DNA of 17,227 nucleotides, taken from positions 1 to 17,227 of the forward strand of contig UZAE01013525.1 of the NCBI GenBank assembly GCA_900617975.1, written 5' to 3'. The first letter of the stretch is position 1; the number at the start of each line of letters is the position of its first letter. The translations under genes were made by a program, and so were the position numbers. Positions 1 through 11,900 of this stretch are shown here, one piece after another. This DNA comes from Rodentolepis nana. Lineage: Eukaryota > Platyhelminthes > Cestoda > Cyclophyllidea > Hymenolepididae. The notes beneath the pieces are model-generated. The model was given only the letters and a program-made list of their open reading frames with translations. It searched no databases and had not been told where the DNA came from.

Positions 1-786
1 TTTACTCAAGACTTGAGGGAACCTGAGCACATTATTTGACCTTCCTTGACGGTAAATCAATGGAGAGACACCATATCCGACTACCTCCTGTCAGTAGAAG
101 CAATTAGTTGTGAAGTTGCCCTATATTGAGGGGTTAAAAGCAAATCAATAATTCCTCACTCAATTGAGTGCATTACAATCCCTGGGAATGAATTATTCGA
201 CAGGAAAATACTCCCCTCTTACCACACTTTGGTCAGTTAGAATAGGCATGATTGTCCATCCCAATCACTAGTACCACAAAGAAAAGTTTCGAAGTTTAGT
301 TCTATGAATTTGCAGATGCGCTATACAGGCAAGTAAATTTTATCGCCTGCGATGAAATTATAAATTGTGCATTTATTACTGCAAGATAAAAGTCATTCCG
401 CTAAAATTGTCTTCCTTTTGGAAGCATTAAATCGACTTTTTTACTGTTCAATCAATTCTATTAATCCACCAAGAATTTCAGATATGAGCTAACTGTTTCT
501 AGCCCACTTTATCAACCATGCAATTGATCAAACATCATCAGCGGGGTTGATAATGAAAAAATTGATAGTTGTAGCGAATTGCTGCGCTAGTTAAGCCTTG
601 ACTGGCTCAGAAATCTCTTTGTCTGTTTCTCCTTTATTTGGCTAGACTCTCAGAACTAGTTAAGCTACAGCCCAGCTATAGAGAAACAGGCATATTACAC
701 GGAACATGTTTATTCAAGAAGCATACTGAGGATGAAGTGCTCGTCCTAGGCAAAATGGAGGATTCGCTTGAACAAACGCAGGCTTC

Positions 787-838
787 TGATTGGCCACTGG
801 GTGCGCGCGATTGCGATCACGCATAGACGATGACGTGT
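787..838. promoter_or_regulatory. CpG-rich promoter-like patch
   Basis: This patch has TGATTGGCC at 787-795, several CpGs (GTGCGCGCGATTGCGATCACGC region) and TGACGTGT at 831-838. The same two words occur upstream of gene A. No convincing coding exon follows on either strand, so the target gene, if any, is unknown. Confidence 0.25.
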
Positions 839-3514
839 CCCCCATAGTGAATCTGTAACCATGTTGTCAATAATCCTTCTCATCTATTGAAGCAGTCTGT
901 CTGGGCCGGAAGTTCGACCACTGTTCCTTTCGCTGGTTATTGAGTTCCCATGTTTCGCCATAATGTGTCCTCAAAGCAATTTCCCTATAGGTTGCTCTCT
1001 GGACTGTTCGATTACTCCAGTAGATGTGGGTGTGGAAACTAAGTTGCTCATGCTTGGCCAAATGTCCATTAGATTTACGTTAATAATTAAAAAAATAGTT
1101 TCCTAGCGCGTGGGCGTTTGCTCTCTGTTTTCCCATTCACGGCATGAAAATAATAAGCAAAGAATGATTTCATTCTTTATAAGCAGATTATAAAATAATG
1201 AGATCATTAAAATCAAAAGAAACAATTGAAAATGTGTATTACAAGACAATACAATTTTATCAGGCGTATTAGTTATACTCGATAGCAAACCCATGTTTTA
1301 TAAAGTTTATAAACATCATAACTTTTCCATTTATTTAACATACCATAAGACTCCTCCAATGCTATCCCGCAAAGAAACTTATCTCTTATCAACTTCAGAT
1401 AAACAGTACCATAATGCCTTCCTTTTGAATTGTCAAGTAAAAGACACCTCCTACATCATCCATTCATTTCCTTTCTTCCGCAGTTCAGGGATTCGTGTAA
1501 GTAAATGGAGAATTCAAGTTGGACCTATGGAGCAATAAGCATTCAATCAAACAAAATAAAAAGTGTCCCTGTGTTGTCATGTGGATGATGTGCGTATTAT
1601 ATTATTTCCCAAATCTATATATTTCCTATTATGTATTTCTAGGGAAAGAACTTGGAAAATAATGTCAGGAGTATTGAAAGAGCACCACGAAAATTGGTGG
1701 CACACCTCTCTACTGCTTCGATGAGTCTGTATTCGATTTTCGGGGTGTGCGATATACTTACCTTCACGTGGTGCATCTTGAGCAATGTTTGCACATACGC
1801 CAAAGTAGTCTGTTATTCTGCTGTTGACTTCTGACTTCAAACTACTATGACCCTACTCTATGTCGACCCGACCCCTTTCATAGTACTCAACTCGCCTTTT
1901 TCCCTGCCTTTATCTGTCTCTTTTACACTGTGAATCATTATTCTGTCCCCCATCTCAACTTTTTGTCCTTTGATGTTCCTCCATCTCTCTGTGAAGCCCG
2001 AAGTCACCTATGAGCTAGTGATGACTATCAAAACGCCTGCTACTTGGAAAAGAATATATTCCATTTTTAAATCTCACAATATTAACACTTCAGGATTTCC
2101 CATTATATTTCCGGAACGAATCCAATGTTTCCCCAACCCGTTGACCATATTTACTTCAGTCACATTCTTCTTCCAAAGAAGCTAACTTGAATTATTAAAC
2201 CGAAACATCCCGTTTTCGCAAATGTTATTTCATTAAGATGGAATTTACCATAACGTTCTTCATTGTACTGATGTGAGTACTGCTTATCCACCTCAGAAAA
2301 TGCAGGCATTCTGTCATTTGGTTTTCTTATGGGGACACAACAATAGCACGGTTGAACCAAGTAACTTCATGCGTACTCGAACACCCTGTGATTCACTGAT
2401 CGCTTTAGAGAACAACCCTGTGGCAGAGAGTGCAGAGACCTCACAGCCAATCAGCAATCAACAGTCACATTGCGGTTAGCGTAGTCATAAGTGCATTTCA
2501 ATGACTGAGCTCTGCACCAATGACACAACCCCCAGTAAATGCGTCTTCGATAACATTGAGGCAACTTAGCTTATTTTGGGGAGCAATTTCACAATAGCTA
2601 ATTTCGCTATTGAGATTTCTGACGTTTGGACACGCCTTTTTTTTCTAACATCCACTAAATCTTTCACTTGTCACTCATTACAGTTTAATCACCCAAATTA
2701 TTAATACCCTGAAAGCGCAGCTTTTGTTATTAATTAAACAAGTAATCGAATTGCTTATTTCATCCGTCCTAATTTGATTTATTATAAAGCTTTAAAGTAA
2801 TGTACTTGATGGAGTTCTGATTACTTCACTCTTGAAACAAAGCAAAGAATGGGTAGGAAAGTGGATGTCCAGGATCTGCATGACTTCAAAATTGGATTTG
2901 CTTAAAGTGAAGAGTAAATTATAAGAGAACAAGGTTTTTTCAAACTAAAATGGCTAAACTCAATTTGCTTGTCGGTTTATATTAATTGATTCCTTTGAAA
3001 ATTAGTAAATAGAATATTGTTTACGTGAACTACCAGATTGGCTTTGTATTTAGGGCATACAACTAATTTAAGCCCCCTAACTATTTAATTAATTTAAATA
3101 CTAATGACAATTTTGTGCACTTTGAAAACCACTTTTGGTGCTTCCTTAACTCCATTTTATTGATCAATTTACAGTCAAGACTATCAGCTGATTGGAGGAC
3201 AATTGGCAATTGGGAGTAATTTAGCTATTCATTAAGCGATTGATTAAAAAGCTACTGAGATTTAGGGGAGTTCGCTTTGCTATAATTCATTATTGTTTCG
3301 CCATATGTGGGGAAGTAATTCTGTGGGGGTATTTTGGCAATTAATAACCCTTGAGTTGATCTCATCAATTGAGGTAATTCAGTAAAAAATAGTGTTCATA
3401 AATTGATCTATTCCATTAAATAATGGCAACTAGTGCTTTTCAGGGGGAAATATGGCCCTCTGAAGAAAGGTTAACTCAAAGTACAACCCGAATTGAAAGT
3501 TGTGAGCATTTTGA

Positions 3515-3540
3515 AAATGTTCATCTTTAAATGAACATTT
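3515..3540. repeat. perfect 10-bp hairpin
   Basis: AAATGTTCAT at 3515-3524 and its exact reverse complement ATGAACATTT at 3531-3540 are separated by CTTTAA. The sequence is AT-rich, and the hairpin ends 10 bases before the ATG of a 76-codon ORF. Confidence 0.75.
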
Positions 3541-3550
3541 ACTGTTAAGA

Positions 3551-3781
3551 ATGAAGTTATCGAAGACAAATCAGTCTAACCTCACCAGTTTCATCAGTGA
3601 TGAAATATATACGAGCACGAATCTCATTAAGAATGGGAGTCATGTAGAAGACAATTCAGTCAGGGTGCTGAATACGTCACTTTCTCAAAAAAGGCTACAA
3701 TTCACTATGAAAGGCTCCAACTCTTTTAAAGTTCAAATTTTAAAAGTTAACGCCTATGATGTTCCTATTTGCCATATTTAG
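3551..3781 (+). CDS. doubtful 76-codon ORF
   Basis: An ATG-started ORF encodes a polar, Ser/Asn-rich 76-residue protein with no signal peptide, membrane segment or motif I know. ORFs of this length are expected by chance in this composition. It is listed only because it has a true ATG and follows a hairpin; no polyA signal is close. Confidence 0.12.
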   Translation: MKLSKTNQSNLTSFISDEIYTSTNLIKNGSHVEDNSVRVLNTSLSQKRLQFTMKGSNSFKVQILKVNAYDVPICHI

Positions 3782-3902
3782 GTCCTAACAACCAGTTGAC
3801 TGAATTGTAACTTCTTTTGGAAAGTTAATTAAACGAGTGTGACTACTTCAGCTTAGCAAGGGTTACTAAAACACCCTTCCTATGAATTGGCTTGGCACCC
3901 AT

Positions 3903-3907
<5 letters not shown>

Positions 3908-3935
<28 letters not shown>
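3908..3935. repeat. (CA)14 microsatellite
   Basis: Fourteen uninterrupted CA units, preceded by an imperfect CACG extension. Confidence 0.97.
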
Positions 3936-3938
<3 letters not shown>

Positions 3939-4304
3939 ATCTGAGCTTTCATTGTATAACACCTAAAATACCCGAGCCTATTTTACAACTCTGTTCAGGC
4001 CCCAGATGCGCATTTAAGTAGTTATGTGGTTAGTCATCGCGTTTAAATCAAACTATAACTTTTTTCACATAAATTTCCAATGAAAATGTTATTTCAATAC
4101 CACTTTTTAGTGGTGTAACTTTCTGATGCGAACTCTCTGAATAGTTCGTTTTTTTGGCATTTTCTGCTGCCCAATTTCGCCTAAATTTGAACGTGATTGT
4201 TAAATTCCACTGTGTTTAAGTAGTAGACAGAATGTGCTATTGTTTACATGAAGGTTACTATTGTAACAGCATTTTCATGAAAATTTTTCACTTACCTAAT
4301 TATG

Positions 4305-4318
4305 CACACACACACACA
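4305..4318. repeat. (CA)7 microsatellite
   Basis: Seven CA units followed by an imperfect CGTGTACACACA extension, about 370 bases from the longer CA array. Confidence 0.9.
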
Positions 4319-4629
4319 CGTGTACACACATGTTTACTTGTCCACATGGAAACAATGACAAGATGGCTTCATTTTTTCCCTCGAATTGGATGGTTTCTAG
4401 TAGCTCTATCGATGCTTCCCAAATTACCTTAATTGTACTTTACATATGCCTCGTAGCGCTAACTTTACACTAGTCTCAAAGGTATGTACTGGCTTTTTAC
4501 ACTAGATCACCTCAAATGCGTGTGCTATGGCGAGTCAGTGTGCCTAAGCTTTTCACAATGTGCGTTGAGGCACAATTTTGTACAGAATATGCACTTTGTC
4601 ACTTATTCTTTCTTCCCCTCCCACCCCCA

Positions 4630-4644
4630 CCCCCCCCCCCCCCC
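4630..4644. repeat. 15-base C homopolymer
   Basis: A run of 15 C preceded by CCCTCCCACCCCCA. The minus strand is G-rich and could form a G-quadruplex. Run length may be affected by sequencing error. Confidence 0.9.
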
Positions 4645-4999
4645 TATTTCACTGATTTGGTGTTCCGTGAGTCCGATTAGAGTAAGGAGCTTTGATGCGT
4701 AATTCGAGGTAAGATGAGGCTTCACCTTCATTTAACGCAGTTTACGAAACTGTATCGACTCATTTTTTTCCCATCTCATCTCTCCTACGGGAATATAAAA
4801 GGAATTGACGCGGACTGGTCGGTAAATATTGGTTTAATAAGTAGCCCAATAAGACTTTAATGCGATTGAATGAATAAACCATGAATTTCGAAATGTGAAG
4901 TGCCCATTTAGTAAATAATACACAAACCAAATTTTAAAAAATGAACCGGGGAATTTGATACCTTGGAGTTGATCTAGGCATCCTCTTGTTCCGATATCC

Positions 5000-5005
5000 T
5001 TTATT
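5000..5005 (-). terminator. possible polyA signal of the ZSWIM-like gene
   Basis: TTTATT on the plus strand reads AATAAA on the minus strand, about 600 bases after the stop. It is the first canonical hexamer I find in that flank. Confidence 0.3.
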
Positions 5006-5409
5006 ATCTGCCGGACTTTCAGCTGTTTCCTATTGCGAAAGAAGTAGTAAATATGAGCTTTAAAACACCTCTAACCTGAAGTGCATCACTTCATTCAGAC
5101 TTTTGAGTCCGCGCACTGAACTTGAAGGAACAGTTTAGATGATACCCCTGCACCCATACTCCCCTCCCACAAAAGTTCAAATTTCGTGTTTGCCATTAAA
5201 AATTAACAACCGTTTTACCAGCCAATTACAGTGTCTCTATATATTCTCAATCACACTTTTGTTTCATTGCTTGCATAATCTTTTTCCGCCCTTTCTTGCT
5301 CTGCATCAGAAGAAAACAATGAGTGAAACATATAAAAATTGTATTTCAAGTGCCATACATAGACAGGTATTAATACAGTTATGGAGAGAAGCCAAGTAAG
5401 GTGAAGGAT

Positions 5410-5434
5410 GGGGTGGGGTGGGGTTGGGCTGGGG
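5410..5434 (+). repeat. G-quadruplex-type repeat
   Basis: Five G blocks of 4, 4, 4, 3 and 4 bases are separated by one- or two-base linkers, a perfect G4 consensus on the plus strand. It lies in the 3' flank of the ZSWIM-like gene, so the transcript would carry the C-rich complement. Confidence 0.85.
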
Positions 5435-5565
5435 CTAATTATTATAAGCTTTTCAAAATTCCCAGAAGATGCATTGCACTTAAATTCGTTCGACGTTTTA
5501 GTAAGAAGGAATTCCAAAGTAGGAAAATGGCGCTAAGACAAATATATACACAAGTAGATGGTAGT

Positions 5566-5603
5566 GAGGGGAGGAGGGGTGGGGGGGGTGGGGGGAGGGA
5601 GGG
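5566..5603 (+). repeat. G-rich purine tract abutting the ZSWIM-like stop codon
   Basis: About 38 bases of nearly pure G/A with a few T end three bases from the stop codon (5607-5609). In the ZSWIM-like mRNA this reads as a C-rich pyrimidine tract at the very start of the 3' UTR. Confidence 0.9.
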
Positions 5604-5606
5604 AAG

Positions 5607-5908
5607 TTAGCTAAGCTGAGAATGGAATCGTTCATTCAAAAGAGTGACAAGTTTTCTCTTGCCACGGTAGGAATGACACAAAGAGGTGACAAGCTGATGG
5701 AATTGTCTAAGACCGTCGGGTTTGAGCAGACTAAAGACCTCGTGAGCTCGTGCAAGAAAATCTACAAAATCGCCGTATTGTCGTGGTGAAATGCTTGCTA
5801 GTCGGGAATGAGTTGTCATGATATAGGCGTTTATTGTGGCATCCAGTAGAGCTTTCAAGGGAGGAACATCAACAGAGAGACGCTGTTTGTAGCTGTTGCA
5901 GAAGAAAG
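5607..5908 (-). CDS. ZSWIM-like gene, terminal exon with stop codon
   Basis: A long T tract followed by TTTAAAG gives the acceptor. The first two bases complete the codon left open by the previous exon, and this phase match rules out the alternative CAACAG acceptor 16 bases downstream. The exon encodes 99 full residues plus TAA. The C-terminal domain holds PPLKALLDATINAYI, THSRLASISPRQYGDF and a YRGKRKLVTLLNERF ending, all close to the end of vertebrate ZSWIM5/6, with five extra residues (HSQLS) after the usual RF end. This region overlaps what has been called the Sin3-like domain of ZSWIM6. Confidence 0.93.
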
Positions 5909-8900
5909 CTTTAAAAAAAAACAAAAAAAAGATTGAAAGAGGAAATTAAATTATACAGAAGAAGGCCAGCTAAGACACTTTCATGGGCACAACGATTTAT
6001 CACGAATATATGATGACTAAACGGATTCAGTCAACTTACGGTGATTCATTTGCGGATGAAGAGGAAAATGTGGTCGAAGTCCATAAGGAAGTGGTGCTCG
6101 ACACCTGTGAAGAATCTCCGTCAAGACTGCTGGACAGTGGACATTGGAGATAACCACCTTAAGGAAATCTGACAGCTTGGTAAGTCCTAGACGATGAGCA
6201 AGTTGGCATGACCATAGGACATCTTGAGCGATTGGATGATTGTCCTCAAAAGATTTAAAGACACAATATCGTATAAAAAATAAATAGATTGAAGTTAAAA
6301 TTTGCATCACAATGACTATTCAGACAAGTGATTGAGAAACTTAGAACGCTAAGGGGATATGAAAGTCACTAATGCTATTATTCAATCCAAGTATTACAAT
6401 TTTTTTGTTTCTGCTATATACCGCGTTTGATCTCTTTTTAGATTTCCCCAAATAGATGTAAATTCCGACCTAAGGAAAGTTTAAACGAAATTGAGCAAGA
6501 CCTTCCATACTGCTCCACTACCCCCATCAACGACTCATAAAGTTTGAGAGTCTTATGAACGATGTAAAATTGTTTAGTATGCAATAACAAAATTATTAAT
6601 CATGTCAAATTGTGGTTTCAATATCCTTTTTCTTATTGGATGCAAGAATTCTACCTTATCCAATTGAAATTTGTCATCTGTTTTGATGACCGGAGTTTCT
6701 TTTATTTACATCTTTACTTTCCCCCCTGGTTTTCCATAAATAACATTTAAAAATCTAAGTATTTATTTACACCCAGGGATGAATCATCGTGCGTATTATT
6801 TAGATGTCCTGACAACCAACTGTGCCATGGAAATCTGGAAAAAAACAGGGTGCAAGCCAGACGCCAGTATTGAAGCATAAATTCGAACCTTAAACTCTTT
6901 AAAACCTGAACATTCTTACATAAGTTAACCCAATTATAGCATCCTTATGCGATAGCCCTATTATGTGATCGAAAATGATATCTTTTTTTCATAATAACAC
7001 GAATGCCATTTATTAGGACCCTCGGACTATGTCGAAAAAATTGCAAGATGAAGTTCTTCACCATTTGTTCGGTCTAATTTCTATTAAGTGGTAAATGTCA
7101 TATTACTCTGACTTCAGAAAAAAAAGATAGACCATTGGAGTAAAGGCATTCCAAAAACAGAAGGAGCCTTTAACTATTAAGTCACAATTCATAATTGGCT
7201 ATAGATTTAAAGTAATAGGATTTCGACTCCGGTGCGTTGTGTCCTTTGCTTCCACGTCAAACGAACATATCGAAATGCTTGACCTTGGATTTGCCTTCAA
7301 ATTATGTGGGTGTAAAACACGTATAATTTGATGAATTACCTCCAGCAGCCGACACCACCACCAAAATTGCGGGGTCAAAGCAAACCTCTGCCACTAAATA
7401 AATGGTAAGAGACTGATTTTTATAATGTCAGGCTTAAGAGTTGAAGTGGCGTAAAAGTAAGGAATGTGGTTTAATGGTGTTTCAACAAGTCACGGCTTGA
7501 CAAATTCGGCCACTTGAGGGGTGTGAAATATACTAGTGAACAATCGAACGGGGAGGGGAGGGGGGGGGAGCACGAATTGAAGGAGTATTGAGGCGTGCTA
7601 TGGCAAGCTAATCACCGGAAGCAGTTAGACTGAGTAATTTATCCACATTCAGAGACGAAATAGGGAAAAAAACTATCAAAACTACTCTAACACAGTACTG
7701 TAGCAAATGTATATTATATATTACTTGGAGTCCAGTTAGAACGAACTGACGAATAGCCTGAACTGTGAAAGGAAATGCTTGTTCGGAGAAACCTCGAGAA
7801 TCGAGGTACTTAGCCGCTGTGAAGAGTGTACTTGGTCGAAGTCTCCCAGAATAGACTGCATTCAAAACCAGAGGGTAGATAGCTTGAAAACTCGCAGGAT
7901 CCATTTCAGTTAATTGAAGAGCAGCCAGCGCACAACTCACGGGATCCTTACTTGTCGCCTAAAACAAAAAAATTATTTCAAAATTGTTTCCATGTCTTAA
8001 ATGCTAAAAAAGTTCCCGTTATTATACGAGTTAGTTTGCATAACGTGCTTGAAATTTACCCCTGGATTGGTATTTAGGTAGTTTGGAAAAGATTAACAGT
8101 TGGCCAAATCGTAATAGTCAGCGATTTAGAGTTCATTTAGCGAAACAAAACGAAAGTAAACAAATTTTTACTGCGTGAATGTTAGAGACTGTTGTTTTCA
8201 GTTCACATTATCATATTTGAAATGAGTTGAAGTAGGAGAATTCGTTCAAACGTTTCTTTCAGAAGAGAGAGAGGGGGGGGGCGCGAAATTGTCAGAATTC
8301 TTTTGTCGTGCAGTGAATTCTTCGACAACAGACAATGTCAACGTAATAGGGGAAAATAGGAACATTAAAATAAAAATAATACGAAACAGGTGCTTATTTT
8401 TATGCTTATAAAATCAGACGACACAAATTCGAAACCAATCAATTCACATAAGATATTTTAAATGTCAATCCAAATTAGCTTGAATCTGGCCGTGGGAGAA
8501 CAATTTATTAAATTTAAATTACTTTTTCCTTGTTAAAACAAAGGAATAAAAAGGAGCTGAATGTTTAACAGTTGACTCAGAACCTAGAACAAATTCCAAA
8601 TGTGTGATTTTCTTTGTTTTAATGCCTTTTTTTCGTTTCACACAAAACAAACAAAGGGGAAACCACACTAACTCCACTCTGAAATCACCCGAGACAACTA
8701 AACGAATGCACAAAAAATGAATGACTTATGCGGTTGAAAAGACGTATTTTTTGTTTCAAAAAGGAAATCCTGAAGTAGCTTGTCAAATACATATTTTTAG
8801 ACAAAAGATAAACGTCCATAACACAGTTCGAAGATTGCCAAGATGGCGATAGTCCCCACAATAAAACACAAAAACAGGTGGATGCGAAAGATCACAACGA

Positions 8901-11900
8901 TCTGACCAGCTTTGGAAACTTCAGACGACTGTTCTTCTTGTTGTATAATTCTCGATAGTACCCATGGATTTTGAAATAAAGTCCCGATTAACACTGGAAG
9001 GATTTATTGACTGCAAAAGGGAGTTTCTTCCCAATTACCCTGCTCCTCAAATAAATTGGAAGTTATTTGCAGAGAGAAATACCTCTGTTCACTTCAAGCG
9101 TATCCAAATCAAACGTCACCCAATCTAAAAATTTTACTTTTTACATTGATTGGCATATGTCGAGGCTTGGGGTATTCGCAATAGAATTTCCTTTTGATAG
9201 GGCCTTAAAAAGAGCCGATTGATTCCCATTGTTTTCTACTAAATCACAAGCCACTAGTTTCACATACGAACCTGAGACAGTGTAGCATGATTAATGTTCT
9301 AACACAAAGAGAGTTAGAGAATAAAGCCAGTTAATGTATGCAGATGTGCATTTGCAAAACTTAATAAGCCGACAGGGTATTTGTTGGCTAAGCGTTACTT
9401 TACTTGTGTGTCACGTGATTATCTGAACAACCACAGGCGAGGCAAATTAGAAGCTATCCAAATTATGTTAAGAAATGTGAAGAATCGTGGGACGCACTCA
9501 GTAATGGCTTAATTCGAATACAGGGAGGGATAATAGAATGGGCAGCGCAGGCTTAACGTTCTCCTTTATCAAGCCAGAGGTTACATGATTGAAGGTCATC
9601 TGATCACATTCAGTAAGCAAGTGGAATCCGAGTTTCTCACATGGTTGTTTTCATGCCCCTAATCCTCTGCCTAAGATGATTTTTCTAAACTGCTCTCCAT
9701 TACGGGGTTAGGAGTAACGTTTATTAACCAGGAATTACTCGGCCTTGACAATAAGACACTGAATTCTGGAGAGGTTTGATTCGTCGAGGTTGAAGAGATG
9801 AGCTTGATTCCCACTTAACCATTTTTCCTGATTTATTTCCAAAAAGCAACACCTAGGATGTTCAACGCAAAATCATGGTACTGTGTAGGTGTAGATTTTC
9901 TTATACGTACTTCTAATCAATTGGAGACCATGCAATCGATTCTAATTGGAATGTTCGATAACAGTAAATAAGTCTGATCAGCAAATGGGGGGGGGGAGGA
10001 AAAGATTACGATCTTCTAAATTGGACAATTCCATGGTGCCATCCCACCTCTTAATTATTTTTCACAAAATCTCCTTCCTCATCAACTTCGTGGGGAAGTA
10101 TGAACAACTCCACTCAGAAAAAGGCACGCTAGCACAGTCCCACTTTTTATTTTACTGGGAAGGCTTGTTGGTGTCGTCACTGCCAAGTAGATTTATTTGT
10201 TACGAACACCTTCCACTATGTGCTACTTCACTTTACTTATATTTGAGCCCTTTATCAACTTATTTTAATGAAGTGATAAGGGATTAAATAAAAAAGGTAA
10301 ATAAATACAAAAGTTGTAAACTAGTGTGTAAAGCAAACTGTCGAGATCAATAAAGCTAAGAACTACGGCTACAATATTTACACACTGGAACGTATGAAGA
10401 AGCATCTAGTCATTGGTAAGCGACCGTGGAAACACGCGCCAATGAGATGCGTCGATTACACATGGCGTACCAGCAACTATCCACTAGGAGATAAGTGTTT
10501 ATCCCCCTGTCATAATGCAAGGTCGATAGTAGGATAGGCAAACTGCGCTATTGTCTCACGCGTGATTGGCCTAACTGCGTCAGCCAATGGAAATCGAGAA
10601 TTATGCTGGTCGTATGTGCAACGTCGTGGTAACGCGAGAATCGACACGAGAAGTAGATTTGGACGAGCTAAGTTAGTTGACTGACGTGTTCTAGTACCTT
10701 ATCTTCTTCTTAACATATCACCATGGAAATGCGAAAGCTTACTGTTGCCCTCCTGGGGATCGCCATCGCTATGATCATCATTGCTTTAGCTATTTCCGAC
10801 TGGCGAAATGGTCTGGCTTTCGGTGGATCTAGCTACGATAAAGAAGCCATGGTTGCAGTCACATTTTTGATTATCATCGGTTTAATTTGTTTAATAATTG
10901 TATTTATCCTCGACATCGTCATGCTCTGCCAAAGTACTGTCCCCGCAGGAATGATGACAGCCAGATTTGTGATTCTTTACATCGGGGTAGCTCTTATTAT
11001 GATCGGTGTCTTGGTGTACACTTCAAAACGCGGAGGTCTCTGGCCTTACTTCCTTGTTGTTGTCGGAATGGTCTTCGCTTCTCTCGTCGCAATTTTGGCC
11101 GCAGTTTACTCCAGATGTGTTTCCTCTGAACGTGTCGTTGTGGTGCGTTCGGCGCGTTAAATTGGTAAAGGTTGCAAACGCAGAATTCGGACTAAACCGC
11201 ATGAAAGTTAACCACTAGAAAACTAAGACGCCTCTTTTAATACACCCCACTGCTTATGCTCTCATTGTTCACTCCATATAATTTTTTTCATCATCGCCTT
11301 ATAACTGCTACACTCTGTTGAATGCAGATAACCCGGATTTAACAATAGACCTTCACCCGTTTTCTGCTGCTTTTCCGTCCATTCTCTTCGGTTCTTCCCC
11401 CCTAGGATTTGTGTTTGTTGATAAATATTTCAAATTGTAAGAAACAGTCACCCACAAGCAACGCTAAAATGTTATATTCATTGAATGGGATAATTGAATA
11501 AAACTCCGATTGAATCGCTGCACATACTGGCTTGTTCCTCTTTCTTTTGTGGGCTAAGAAATTGGGAGGGTGACTTTCGGATCCTCAGGCGGATACTGGA
11601 ATGTGGGGGGAAGCTACTGATGTGCTTCATAGTAATAAAAACTTATTTTGAGTTTCAGGATGAGGATTTAGGTAATAGAAAAAAGAGAATTTCATGGAGT
11701 TCATTGTAATAAAATAGTCAGGAAACTGAGCATCGTTACGAATATTGGGATGCATCCCCTTTTTCGCAAATAAATACATTGATTTAATGAATCAAACACC
11801 AAGGGAACAAATTTCAATTTTTGAAATAATTTGCAGAATTCATTTTAGAACTGGTTTCTTCCTTGTATCCCAACGCCAGGAAAAAAAATGAAAGGCATAA

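Larger units (their letters stand above)
1..5606. other. intergenic or 3' flank without a clear gene
   Basis: No ORF reaches 90 codons, most begin at TTG or GTG, and none shows a recognisable domain or a convincing exon pair. The stretch holds the promoter-like patch near 787-838, two CA arrays, a poly-C run, a G4 motif and a hairpin, all listed separately. Short exons of an unrecognised gene cannot be excluded. Confidence 0.6.
7959..10411 (-). other. ZSWIM-like large intron, part 3' of nested gene A promoter
   Basis: This is the acceptor-proximal third of the 6615-bp intron. It holds short ORFs on both strands (for example 8797-8994 minus and 9946-10287 plus) without ATG starts or recognisable domains, plus two G tracts. 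No gene is supported. Confidence 0.65.

Noticed and set aside
867..1294. Two minus-strand frames of 63-64 codons
   Set aside because: Chance length for this composition, no ATG-supported start or homologue recognised.
2273..2479. 68-codon plus-strand frame near CCAAT words
   Set aside because: GTG start, low-complexity end and no domain. The nearby CCAAT boxes (about 2446 and 2515) are too sparse to call a promoter.
5885..5900. Alternative acceptor (GCAACAG) for the ZSWIM-like terminal exon
   Set aside because: It would shift the frame relative to the phase-1 donor at 6040; the TTTAAAG site at 5909 keeps frame.
9946..10287. 113-codon plus-strand open frame
   Set aside because: It starts at TTG, contains a 10-base G run, has no recognised domain, and overlaps DNA that should be upstream of gene A.
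10887..11218. Two further plus-strand frames over gene A
   Set aside because: They are shadows of the gene A coding frame and lack its consistent membrane pattern.
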